DNA from: Azoarcus sp. CIB
GTDB lineage: Bacteria; Pseudomonadota; Gammaproteobacteria; Burkholderiales; Rhodocyclaceae
NCBI RefSeq assembly: GCF_001190925.1
Contig: NZ_CP011072.1
Location: 806,001-870,000 of the forward strand
Direction of reading: 5' to 3'
DNA: 64,000 bases
Shown here: positions 11,922 through 19,779 of the stretch, piece by piece
Numbering within the stretch: position 1 is the stretch's first letter
Layout: every line of letters starts with the position of its first letter
The notes under the pieces: generated by a model
What the model saw: only the letters and a program-made list of their open reading frames with translations
Told to the model about the DNA's origin: nothing
Databases searched by the model: none
Position numbers and translations under genes: made by a program

Positions 11922-14720
11922 ATGAAAAAAGAAAAAGGGAAAACGACCACGGCGGCAACTTCCGCCAGCCCCCGCGAACCCAGCCCCATCCGCCGCGCCG
12001 ATCCGTTCTACGAGCGCGAGTCGGCCAGCTACGAGCATCCTCTGCCGAGTCGCGAGTATGTCGAACAGACGCTCGCCGAGCAGGGCGTGCCGATGACTTT
12101 CCAGGAACTGTGTGCCGCACTCGACGTGAGTGGCGAGGAAACGGGACTGTTCGAGCGGCGCCTGCGGGCGATGCAGCGCGACGGCGAACTGTTGCGCAAC
12201 CGCCGCGACGCCTATCTGCTCCCGAACAAGGCGGACCTGATCCGCGGACGCGTGTCGGGGCATGCCGACGGATTCGGCTTCCTGATCCGCGACGACGGTC
12301 AGCCCGACGTGTTCCTCGGGCCGAAGGAGATGCGCGAGGTGCTGCACGGCGATCGCGTGATCATCCGCGTCACGGGCACGGACCGGCGCGGACGTCCCGA
12401 AGGCAAGGTCGTGGAAGTTCTGGAGCGCGCGAATACGCGCATCGTCGGCCGCGTGCTCAACGAGCATGGGGTGCAGGTGGTGGTGCCGGAAAACCGGCGT
12501 ATCGCGCAGGACATCCTGGTTGCGCCGGGGGGCAAGAAGGCCCAGCCGGGCCAGGTGGTCACGGTCGAACTGATCGCACAGCCGACCAAGGTCGCGCAAC
12601 CGATCGGACGCGTGATCGAGGTGCTCGGCAACTATGCGGATCCGGGCATGGAAATCGAGATCGCGCTGCGCAAGCACGAGTTGCCCTTCGAGTTCTCGTC
12701 CGAGGCGAAGGCCGAGACGCGCAAATTGCCGGCTACCGTGCGCAAGAAGGATTGGGCGGGGCGCGAGGACATCACGAAGCTGCCGCTGGTGACGATAGAC
12801 GGCGAAACGGCGAAGGACTTCGACGACGCGGTGTACTGCGAGCGCCAGGGGCGCGGTTACCGTCTGATCGTCGCGATCGCGGACGTCTCGCATTACGTGC
12901 AGCCCGGCAGCGCGCTCGATGACGAGGCGCAGGAACGCGGCAACTCGGTGTATTTCCCGCGCCGCGTGATCCCGATGCTGCCCGAGAAGCTCAGTAATGG
13001 TCTGTGCTCGCTCAATCCGCAGGTCGAGCGCCTGTGCATGGTGTGCGACATGAGCGTCGGGCCGACGGGGGACATCAAAGCGTATCGCTTCTACCCGGCG
13101 GTGATGTTCTCGCACGCGCGTCTGACTTACACGCAGGTGGCTGCGGCGCTATACGACAAGGATGCGGCGGCGCGCGACGCGGTGGGCGAATTGCTGCCGC
13201 ATCTCGAGAACCTCGACAAGCTCTTCCGCGTGCTGCTGAAGGCGCGCGCGAAGCGCGGCGCGATCGACTTCGAGACGACCGAGACGCGCATGATCTTCGA
13301 CGCCGAGGGCAAGATCGAGCGCATCGTCGCGGAGGTGCGCAACGATGCGCATCGCCTGATTGAGGAATGCATGCTCGCAGCCAACGTGTGTGCGTCGGAG
13401 TTCCTGCAGGAACGCGAGCATCCCGCGCTGTACCGCGTTCATGAAGGTCCGACGCCGGGCAAGCTCGAGAAGCTGCGCGGCTTCCTGGCCGAGTTTGGCC
13501 TCGGCGTGAGCGGCGGGGACGAGCCCAAGGCGGGCGACTACGCGAAGTTGCTGGAGACGGTGAAGGACCGCCCGGACGCGCAGCTGCTGCAGACGGTGAT
13601 GCTGCGTTCGCTGCGTCAGGCCGTGTATAGCCCGGACAATGTGGGCCACTTCGGCCTCGCGTACGAGGCGTATACCCACTTCACGTCGCCGATCCGGCGT
13701 TACCCAGACCTGTTGGTGCATCGCTCGATCAAGGCCGCGCTCGAGAGCCGTACCTACGAGGCCGGCGACTGGGACGAGATCGGCCTGCACTGCTCGGCGA
13801 CCGAGCGGCGCGCGGACGAGGCGACGCGCGATGTGGTTGCGTGGCTGAAGTGTTACTACATGCAGGACAAGGTCGGCGCCGAATTCACCGGCAGCGTGTC
13901 GGCGGTGGTACCCTTCGGCCTCTTCGTCGCCCTCGACGACATTTTCATCGAGGGGCTGGTCCATATTTCGGAGCTCGGCAGCGACTACTTCCACTTCGAC
14001 GAGACGCGCCATGAGCTCGCCGGTGAGCGCACGGGTGCGCGTTTCCGCTTGTCGGACCGCGTGCGGGTGCAGGTCGTGCGGGTCGATCTGGAAACGACCA
14101 AGATCGACTTCCGCCTGATCGAAGGCGCGCCGCGCGCGACCGAACGGGCCGGGAAAACGGCGAAGGACAAGGCCACTGCAGCGAAGGCTGTACCGAAGGC
14201 AGCGGTCGCGACCGCGGCTCCGGTCGCGGCAGCGCCGAAGGCCAAAGGCGGCCGGAAGACGACGGCCGCGCCCGCTGTGGCGCCCGAAGTGTCCGTCGTG
14301 CCGGTGAAGAAGTCACGGACGACGCGCAAGACCGCCGTCGTAGCGGCCCCCGAAGTAGCGCCCGCAGCGCCGGGCAAGGGCGCCGGGAGGGCCAGGGCGA
14401 AGTCTGAGGTAGCCGAGACGAAGCCGACGAAGGTCGCCGGTGCGACGAAGAAGGTCGCCCAGGTCGCCGAGCCGGCGGCACCGGTCAAGGTCACCGGCGC
14501 GAAAAAGGCAACCGGGGAAACGACGGCCCGCAAACTTGCCAAGACCGCCAAGGTGACGAAGACGAGCACGGCTCCGAAGGCGGACAAGGCTCCAAATGCG
14601 GAGAAGGCTCCGAAGGCGGAGAAGGCTCCGAAGGCGGAGAAGGCTCCGAAGGCGGAGAAGGCAGCCGAGCCGAAAACTGAAACTGCAGCATCTACGAGGA
14701 AGGTGAAACGCCGTGGCTAA
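11922..14720 (+). CDS. rnr: ribonuclease R (RNase II/VacB family 3'-5' exoribonuclease)
   Basis: RNase R degrades structured RNA 3' to 5'. After a Lys-rich N-terminus come a helix-turn-helix-like region, cold-shock OB folds, the RNB catalytic domain (metal-binding DFDDAVY around residue 300), and an S1 domain beginning near AEFTGSVSAVVPFGLFVAL. The last roughly 210 residues are Ala/Lys/Pro-rich and include a near-perfect repeat (see 14571-14660); E. coli RNase R has only a short basic tail. The start at 11922 is preferred because the ATG at 11904 has no ribosome binding site and lies inside the divergent tRNA promoter; 11904 would add six residues. The stop overlaps the GTG of rlmB by 8 bases. 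Confidence 0.94.
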   Translation: MKKEKGKTTTAATSASPREPSPIRRADPFYERESASYEHPLPSREYVEQTLAEQGVPMTFQELCAALDVSGEETGLFERRLRAMQRDGELLRNRRDAYLLPNKADLIRGRVSGHADGFGFLIRDDGQPDVFLGPKEMREVLHGDRVIIRVTGTDRRGRPEGKVVEVLERANTRIVGRVLNEHGVQVVVPENRRIAQDILVAPGGKKAQPGQVVTVELIAQPTKVAQPIGRVIEVLGNYADPGMEIEIALRKHELPFEFSSEAKAETRKLPATVRKKDWAGREDITKLPLVTIDGETAKDFDDAVYCERQGRGYRLIVAIADVSHYVQPGSALDDEAQERGNSVYFPRRVIPMLPEKLSNGLCSLNPQVERLCMVCDMSVGPTGDIKAYRFYPAVMFSHARLTYTQVAAALYDKDAAARDAVGELLPHLENLDKLFRVLLKARAKRGAIDFETTETRMIFDAEGKIERIVAEVRNDAHRLIEECMLAANVCASEFLQEREHPALYRVHEGPTPGKLEKLRGFLAEFGLGVSGGDEPKAGDYAKLLETVKDRPDAQLLQTVMLRSLRQAVYSPDNVGHFGLAYEAYTHFTSPIRRYPDLLVHRSIKAALESRTYEAGDWDEIGLHCSATERRADEATRDVVAWLKCYYMQDKVGAEFTGSVSAVVPFGLFVALDDIFIEGLVHISELGSDYFHFDETRHELAGERTGARFRLSDRVRVQVVRVDLETTKIDFRLIEGAPRATERAGKTAKDKATAAKAVPKAAVATAAPVAAAPKAKGGRKTTAAPAVAPEVSVVPVKKSRTTRKTAVVAAPEVAPAAPGKGAGRARAKSEVAETKPTKVAGATKKVAQVAEPAAPVKVTGAKKATGETTARKLAKTAKVTKTSTAPKADKAPNAEKAPKAEKAPKAEKAPKAEKAAEPKTETAASTRKVKRRG
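14571..14660 (+). repeat. 18-bp tandem repeat encoding APKAEK units in the RNase R tail
   Basis: Five consecutive 18-bp units of the type GCTCCGAAGGCGGAGAAG, the last three identical and the first two with one to three changes. They encode APKADK, APNAEK and three APKAEK hexapeptides. This is a coding microsatellite-like array inside rnr, and copy number could vary between strains. Confidence 0.92.
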
Positions 14721-15519
14721 CAAACCCACAAACCGTTCCCGCCCGCAGCAGGCGGAGCATGCCGAGGCGCCCGCAGCAGGGCGCGCGGAGTCGCGCCTGA
14801 TCTATGGCTTCCATTCCGTGTTGGGCAAGCTGCGCCGCGACCCGGAGGCGGTGTTCGAGCTGTATCTGTCGTCCGCCCGCACCGACGCGCGCTCGAAGGA
14901 CGTGCAGCGGCTGGCCGAGGCGCAGAAGGTGCGCATCATCCAGGCCGAGGCGGACCGGCTCGACGGCATGGTCGGCACGCGCCGGCATCAGGGCGTGATC
15001 GCGCGCGTCGATGCGCGCAGCCGCGACATCAAGCTCGCCGACGTGCTCGACGTGCTGGAAGAGAATGCACTGATCCTGGTGCTCGACGGCGTGCAGGATC
15101 CGCACAACCTCGGCGCCTGCCTGCGTGTGGCGGATGCGGCCGGGGCGCACGCGGTGGTGGCGCCGAAGGATCGTGCCGTGGGGCTCAACGCGACCGCGGT
15201 GAAGGTCGCGAGCGGCGCGGCCGATTCGGTGCCCTACATTACGGTGACCAACCTCGCGCGCGCGCTGCGCGAGATGCAGGAGGCCGGCGTGTGGGTCGTC
15301 GGCGCGACGGGCGAGGCGGAGAAGTCGCTGTACGAGATCGACCAGAAGGGGCCGGTCGCGTGGGTGATGGGCGCCGAAGGCGAGGGGCTGCGCCGACTGA
15401 CGCGCGAGACCTGCGACGAACTGGCGAAGATCCCGATGCTCGGTACCGTCGAGAGCATCAACGTGTCGGTCGCGAGCGGAATCTGCCTGTTCGAGGCGCG
15501 GCGCCAGCGCGGCGGCTGA
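14713..15519 (+). CDS. rlmB: 23S rRNA (guanosine-2'-O-)-methyltransferase RlmB
   Basis: SpoU-family (SPOUT) methyltransferase that 2'-O-methylates G2251 of 23S rRNA in E. coli. The 268-residue product has the N-terminal L30e-like substrate-binding domain (residues about 25-105) and the knotted catalytic domain with motif 1 DGVQDPHNLGACLR, motif 2 MGAEGEGLRR and motif 3 IPMLGTVESINVSVASGI. It begins with GTG inside the end of rnr (8-base overlap), so the two genes are translationally linked, as is rnr-rlmB in E. coli. Confidence 0.95.
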   Translation: MANKPTNRSRPQQAEHAEAPAAGRAESRLIYGFHSVLGKLRRDPEAVFELYLSSARTDARSKDVQRLAEAQKVRIIQAEADRLDGMVGTRRHQGVIARVDARSRDIKLADVLDVLEENALILVLDGVQDPHNLGACLRVADAAGAHAVVAPKDRAVGLNATAVKVASGAADSVPYITVTNLARALREMQEAGVWVVGATGEAEKSLYEIDQKGPVAWVMGAEGEGLRRLTRETCDELAKIPMLGTVESINVSVASGICLFEARRQRGG

Positions 15520-15637
15520 ACGCGGCCTTTCGGGGACGCGCCGCAGGGCGTTCCCCACGGACCGTTTCGTGCCGTCCGCTAATCTAGACCATTCTTGTTC
15601 CGGTTCGCGGCGGCGCGAATCTTGCATAGATTTCACC

Positions 15638-16213
15638 ATGCTGCGCGTACTCGTCATCGATGAATCCCGTGCCCGGGCGGCCGAAATCTGTGCCGGGCTG
15701 GCGCTCGCCGGTCACCAGGTGGCCGCCGTGCTGGCTTCATCTTCGGATTTGAGCGCGCAGATCGAGTCGATCCGGCCGGACGTGATCCTGATCGAGACCG
15801 ATTCGCCGTCGCGCGATACGCTGGAGAACCTCGCGGTGATGAACGCGGCAATGCCGCGCCCGGTGATCATCTTCGCGCAGGAAGGCGACGAGGAGACGAT
15901 TCGCGCCGCGGTGAAGGCGGGCGTGTCGACCTACGTGGTCGACGGGCTGGATCCCGGGCGCCTGAAGCCCGTGATCGACGTCGCCGTGGCCAGTTTCGCG
16001 GAGCATCAGGCCTTGCGCAGCGAGCTTGCCGCGGCGACGAAGAAGCTTTCCGAGCGCAAGCTGATCGACCGTGCCAAGGGCCTGCTGATGAAATCGCGCG
16101 GGATGGACGAGGCCGAGGCCTACGCCGCCCTGCGCAAGCTCGCGATGGAACGCGCGAAACCGATGGCGGCCGTCGCGCAGGATCTCATCGACATGGCGAA
16201 GTACCTGCTGTAG
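15638..16213 (+). CDS. nasT: ANTAR-domain antiterminator NasT
   Basis: A 191-residue response-regulator-like protein: receiver fold (about residues 1-120), a coiled linker, and a C-terminal ANTAR RNA-binding domain (KLIDRAKGLLMKSRGMDEAEAY and following). NasT proteins bind two-hairpin leaders of nitrate assimilation operons and prevent termination; two such leaders lie downstream (16492-16586, 21556-21665). D8 and E9 of the acidic pocket are present, but the usual phosphoacceptor position holds Glu53 (LIETDSP), so control by phosphorylation looks unlikely. In relatives, NasT is held inactive by NasS; no NasS gene (NrtA-like without signal peptide) is visible here. Start ATG 15638 fits the family N-terminus MLRVLVIDES. 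Confidence 0.92.
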   Translation: MLRVLVIDESRARAAEICAGLALAGHQVAAVLASSSDLSAQIESIRPDVILIETDSPSRDTLENLAVMNAAMPRPVIIFAQEGDEETIRAAVKAGVSTYVVDGLDPGRLKPVIDVAVASFAEHQALRSELAAATKKLSERKLIDRAKGLLMKSRGMDEAEAYAALRKLAMERAKPMAAVAQDLIDMAKYLL

Positions 16214-16324
16214 CAGGGCTTGTGCACAGTCCCGGCGGCCTGTCCGTCGCCCCTCGCCCGAACGGGCGAAATTCCCCGAATCAAGCCGAAGTCCGCTCGC
16301 GATTGGTGCAATAGCCCTTGGTTG

Positions 16325-16341
16325 TGCACTGCAATAGTGCG
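16325..16341. promoter_or_regulatory. NtrC-like dyad upstream of nrtA
   Basis: TGCAC-N7-GTGCG, one mismatch from the NtrC dyad TGCAC-N7-GTGCA, about 91 bases before the -24 element of the sigma-54 promoter, a normal enhancer distance. A second GTGCA half-site lies nearby at about 16302-16306. The identification is by consensus only. Confidence 0.55.
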
Positions 16342-16431
16342 GCCGCCATGCGTTCCCGCCGCATGTTCCATCATGCCTCGTTGCTACCGAAACCCTTGCC
16401 GATAAGGGTGTCTGGCGTCGTTTGCGGTGCC

Positions 16432-16446
16432 TGGCATGGCATCTGC
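16432..16446 (+). promoter_or_regulatory. sigma-54 promoter of the nrtABC-type operon
   Basis: TGGCATGGCATCTGC matches the -24/-12 consensus TGGCAC-N5-TTGC at 13 of 15 positions (non-N positions differ at two), with the invariant GG and GC correctly spaced. Transcription would start near 16458, giving a leader of about 150 bases that contains the ANTAR hairpins. Confidence 0.75.
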
Positions 16447-16491
16447 TAAACGAGTCCTGAGTCGAATCAACGGCGGTTCGACAGCGGATTG

Positions 16492-16586
16492 ACCGGTTCC
16501 AAAGCAGGGACTGGTGCAAGCTACGGACAACGGCGTCCATCCCCGCGGTACTTGTTGCGCGGGCGGTGAGCGCCGTTTTTGTTTTT
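16492..16586 (+). promoter_or_regulatory. ANTAR-responsive antitermination leader of nrtA
   Basis: Hairpin P1 (16492-16515) has 9-bp arms around hexaloop AAAGCA; hairpin P2 (16525-16538) has GGAC/GTCC around hexaloop AACGGC. Both loops carry A at position 1 and G at position 4, the known ANTAR target signature. P2 shares bases with a competing terminator: AACGGCG (16529-16535) pairs with CGCCGTT (16571-16577), an inner CCCGCG/CGCGGG stem reinforces it, and T-rich sequence runs to 16586. P2 and the terminator cannot form together, so NasT binding should let polymerase through. Together with the sigma-54 and NtrC-like sites this accounts for most of the 394-base gap between nasT and nrtA. Confidence 0.85.
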
Positions 16587-16607
16587 CTGGCCTGCAGGGA
16601 GATGAAG

Positions 16608-17867
16608 ATGAGTGCATTCGACGACAATGGCATCACGCGGCGCGACTTCATGCGGCGGACGATGGCGCTTTCGGGAGCGGCGATGATGGGTTCTGCAGGG
16701 CTGGGGGCGAGCAGCAGCGTGTGGGCGGCCGGGTCGGATGCGCCGGAGAAGAAAGAGATCCGCGTCGGCTTCATTCCGCTGACCGACTGCTCGTCGGTGG
16801 TGATGGCCGCGGTGCAGAAGTTCGACGAGAAGTACGGCATCAAGATCATCCCAACCAAGGAAGCGAGCTGGGCGTCGGTGCGCGACAAGCTCGTATCCGG
16901 CGAGCTCGACGCTGCGCACGTGCTGTACGGCCTCGTGTATGGCGTGCATCTGGGCATCGGCGGGCCGAAGAAGGACATGGCGGTGCTGATGAACCTGAAC
17001 CACAACGGCCAGGCGATCACGCTCGCGAACAAGCTGAAGGAGCAGGGCGTCACGGACGGCGCGGGGCTGAAGAAGCTGATCACCGCGAAGCCGGGCGAGT
17101 ACACCTTCGCGCAGACCTTCCCGACCGGCACGCACGCGATGTGGCTGTACTACTGGCTGGCCGCGCATGACATCAATCCGCTGAAGGACGTGAAGGTCAT
17201 CACCGTGCCGCCGCCGCAGATGGTCGCGAACATGCGCGTGGGCAACATGGACGGTTTCTGCGTCGGCGAGCCGTGGAACAACCGCGCGATCATGGACAAG
17301 ATCGGCTTCACCGCGGTGACGACGCAGGACATCTGGACCGATCATCCGGAGAAGGTGCTCGGCACGACAGCCGACTGGGTCGCCAAGCATCCGAACGCGG
17401 CGCGCGCGCTGACGGCGGCGATCCTCGAGGCCGGGCGCTGGATCGACGCCTCGCTGCCGAACCGCCGTACGACCGCCGAGACGGTGGCGCAGAAGTCCTA
17501 TATCAACACGGACATGGACGTGATCCTCGAGCGCATGCTCGGCCGCTATTCCAACGGCCTTGGAAAGAGCTGGGACGACCCGAACTACATGAAGTTCTAC
17601 AACGACGGCGCGGTGAACTTCCCCTACCTCACCGACGGCATGTGGTTCCTGACGCAGCATCGGCGCTGGGGACTGCTCGATCGCGACGTCGATTACCTCG
17701 CCGTGGCGAAGCAGATCAACCGCATCGATATCTACAAGCAGGCGGCGACGGCGGCGAACGTGCCGCTGCCCAAGAGCGACATGCGCAGCCACAAGCTGAT
17801 CGACGGCGTGGTGTGGGATGGCAAGGATCCGAAGAAGTACGCGGGTTCGTTCAAGGTCAGGGCCTGA
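16608..17867 (+). CDS. nrtA: nitrate ABC transporter substrate-binding protein (NrtA family)
   Basis: Periplasmic binding protein of the NrtA/CmpA family for nitrate (or nitrite) uptake. The N-terminus has a twin-arginine signal, TRRDFMRRT with R11-R12, and a hydrophobic stretch ending near SSSVWAAG, so export by Tat is expected. The mature protein starts with KEIRVGFIPLTDCSSVVMA and contains the typical AHVLYGLVYGVHLGIGG. Length 419 residues. The ATG at 16608 is chosen over 16602 because AGGGAG lies 5-6 bases upstream of it. The signal peptide argues against this being the cytoplasmic sensor NasS. First gene of a transporter operon under NtrC/sigma-54 and NasT control. Confidence 0.92.
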   Translation: MSAFDDNGITRRDFMRRTMALSGAAMMGSAGLGASSSVWAAGSDAPEKKEIRVGFIPLTDCSSVVMAAVQKFDEKYGIKIIPTKEASWASVRDKLVSGELDAAHVLYGLVYGVHLGIGGPKKDMAVLMNLNHNGQAITLANKLKEQGVTDGAGLKKLITAKPGEYTFAQTFPTGTHAMWLYYWLAAHDINPLKDVKVITVPPPQMVANMRVGNMDGFCVGEPWNNRAIMDKIGFTAVTTQDIWTDHPEKVLGTTADWVAKHPNAARALTAAILEAGRWIDASLPNRRTTAETVAQKSYINTDMDVILERMLGRYSNGLGKSWDDPNYMKFYNDGAVNFPYLTDGMWFLTQHRRWGLLDRDVDYLAVAKQINRIDIYKQAATAANVPLPKSDMRSHKLIDGVVWDGKDPKKYAGSFKVRA

Positions 17868-17883
17868 GCGGGAGGAGGCGGCG

Positions 17884-18822
17884 ATGACGCTGGCAGTGGT
17901 GGCGGACCGGAACGACGCCGGGACCGCGGAAGTCAGGGGGTTGCGCGCGGTGCTCGCGGCGCGCGGCAAGGACGGGACGGTGAAGGTGGTGGCGGCCGAG
18001 GCGCCCGCGGCAGTGCCGGGAGGGGGCGCAGGTGCGCGCCTGGGCGGCTGGCTGCGCGCGCTGGCGGCGGCAGTGCTGCCGCCACTGGCCGGGCTCGCGT
18101 TGCTGATCGGCTTGTGGCATCTGGCGACGATGAACGGCGGCGGCATCCCGACGCCGGGCAAGACCTGGGACGCCGCGGTGGTGATCTTTGCCGATCCGTT
18201 CTACCGCGTCGGGCCCAACGACCAGGGCATCGGCTGGAACGTGCTGGCCTCGCTGCAGCGCGTGGCAATCGGCTTCGGCATCGCGGCGCTGGTGGGCATC
18301 CCGGCGGGCTTCCTGTTGGGGCGCTTCGCGGTGCTGTCGCAGATGATGAACCCGATCATCAGCCTGCTGCGGCCGGTGAGCCCGCTCGCGTGGCTGCCGA
18401 TCGGCCTGCTGGTGTTCCAGCGCGCCGACCCGGCGGCGACCTGGACGATCTTCATCTGCTCGATCTGGCCGATGATCCTCAACACCGCACAGGGCGTGAC
18501 GCGCGTGCCGCAGGACTACCTCAACGTCGCGCGGGTGCTGAATCTCTCCGAATGGAAGGTGTTCACGAAGATCCTGTTCCCGGCGGTGCTGCCCTACATG
18601 CTGACGGGCATCCGCCTGTCGATCGGCACGGCGTGGCTGGTGATCGTCGCGGCCGAGATGCTGACGGGCGGCGTGGGCATCGGCTTCTGGGTGTGGGATG
18701 AGTGGAACAACCTCAAGGTCGAGCACATCATCATCGCGATCTTCGTGATCGGCATCGTCGGCCTGATCCTCGAGCAGGCGCTGATGCTGGTGGCGCGACG
18801 CTTCAACTACGAAAACCGCTGA
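17884..18822 (+). CDS. nrtB: nitrate ABC transporter permease (NrtB family)
   Basis: Inner-membrane permease, 312 residues, with a binding-protein-dependent transport domain. The hydrophobic helices begin after residue 60, and the EAA-type loop is seen around EWKVFTKILFPAVLP. The signature GPNDQGIGWNVLASLQRV is typical of NrtB/CmpB. An unusual feature is the roughly 60-residue, low-complexity Ala/Val/Gly-rich N-terminal extension before the first helix. Start ATG 17884 follows a strong GGAGG. It lies between the binding protein (16-base gap) and the ATPase (17-base gap), forming a complete importer. Confidence 0.92.
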   Translation: MTLAVVADRNDAGTAEVRGLRAVLAARGKDGTVKVVAAEAPAAVPGGGAGARLGGWLRALAAAVLPPLAGLALLIGLWHLATMNGGGIPTPGKTWDAAVVIFADPFYRVGPNDQGIGWNVLASLQRVAIGFGIAALVGIPAGFLLGRFAVLSQMMNPIISLLRPVSPLAWLPIGLLVFQRADPAATWTIFICSIWPMILNTAQGVTRVPQDYLNVARVLNLSEWKVFTKILFPAVLPYMLTGIRLSIGTAWLVIVAAEMLTGGVGIGFWVWDEWNNLKVEHIIIAIFVIGIVGLILEQALMLVARRFNYENR

Positions 18823-18839
18823 GCGGCGGAGGAGACATC

Positions 18840-19631
18840 ATGAAGAAGATCGTACAGATCGAGAACGTCGGCCAGGTCTTCAACACGAAGAGCGGCCCCT
18901 TCACGGCGTTGCGCGACATCACGCTGGACATTCACGAGGGCGAGAGCGTCGCGCTGATCGGGCACTCGGGCTGCGGCAAGTCGACGCTGCTGAACCTGAT
19001 CGCGGGGCTGACGCGGCCGACCTCGGGCGTGATGCTGTGCGACGGGCGCGAGATCGCGGGCCCCGGCCCCGAGCGCGCGGTGGTGTTCCAGAACCATTCG
19101 CTGCTGCCGTGGCTCACGTGCTACGACAACGTGTATCTCGCGGTCGATCGCGTGTTCGGCGCGAAGGAGGGCAAGGCGAAGTTGAAGCAGCGCACGCAGG
19201 AGGCGCTGGCGCTGGTCGGGCTGTCGCACGCCGAGACGAAGTTCCCGCACGAGATCTCGGGTGGCATGAAGCAGCGCGTCGGCATCGCCCGCGCGCTGTC
19301 GATGGAGCCGCGCATCCTGCTGATGGACGAGCCTTTCGGCGCACTCGATGCGCTCACGCGCGCGATGCTGCAGGATGAGCTGGTGAAGATCCTCGCGGCG
19401 ACACGGGCGACGATGGTGATGGTGACCCACGATGTCGACGAGGCAGTGCTGTTATCCGACCGCGTGGTGATGCTGACCAACGGGCCTGCAGCGACGATCG
19501 GCGAGATCCTCGACGTGAAGCTCGAGCGTCCGCGCGATCGCCTGGCGCTCGCGGAGTTGCCGGAGTTCGCGCACTGCCGTGCGGCGGTGCTGGATTTCCT
19601 CTACAAGAAGCAGCTGAAGCGCGCGGCATGA
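18840..19631 (+). CDS. nrtD: nitrate ABC transporter ATP-binding protein (NrtD/NtrD type)
   Basis: Cytoplasmic ATPase of the nitrate importer, 263 residues, with Walker A GHSGCGKST, ABC signature ISGGMKQR, Walker B ILLMDEPFGALD and switch His in THDVDEA. It has no C-terminal NrtA-like domain, so it corresponds to the short NrtD/NtrD-type subunit, which presumably forms a homodimer here. ATG 18840 has GGAGGAG upstream. Last gene of the transporter operon; no clear terminator follows before the next gene. Confidence 0.92.
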   Translation: MKKIVQIENVGQVFNTKSGPFTALRDITLDIHEGESVALIGHSGCGKSTLLNLIAGLTRPTSGVMLCDGREIAGPGPERAVVFQNHSLLPWLTCYDNVYLAVDRVFGAKEGKAKLKQRTQEALALVGLSHAETKFPHEISGGMKQRVGIARALSMEPRILLMDEPFGALDALTRAMLQDELVKILAATRATMVMVTHDVDEAVLLSDRVVMLTNGPAATIGEILDVKLERPRDRLALAELPEFAHCRAAVLDFLYKKQLKRAA

Positions 19632-19779
19632 GCGGAGCGGCGGCGGGAGGGGCTGTGCGACCTCCCCCCGTCGCGCGCGTTCGTCGAAGCGATTGTGCGG
19701 CCCGTGTCACGACGTACGGGTGACGCGGCAATGATGCGCGGTTATCATCTCCCAAGCCCGGAACCGGAGAAAAACTGCG

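Noticed and set aside
14571-14660. Tandem repeat considered as a CRISPR array
   Set aside because: The 18-bp units are contiguous, have no spacers and encode a continuous APKAEK tail in frame with rnr.
16608-17867. nrtA considered as the sensor gene nasS
   Set aside because: The product has a clear twin-arginine signal peptide and is followed by permease and ATPase genes, so it is the transporter's binding protein.
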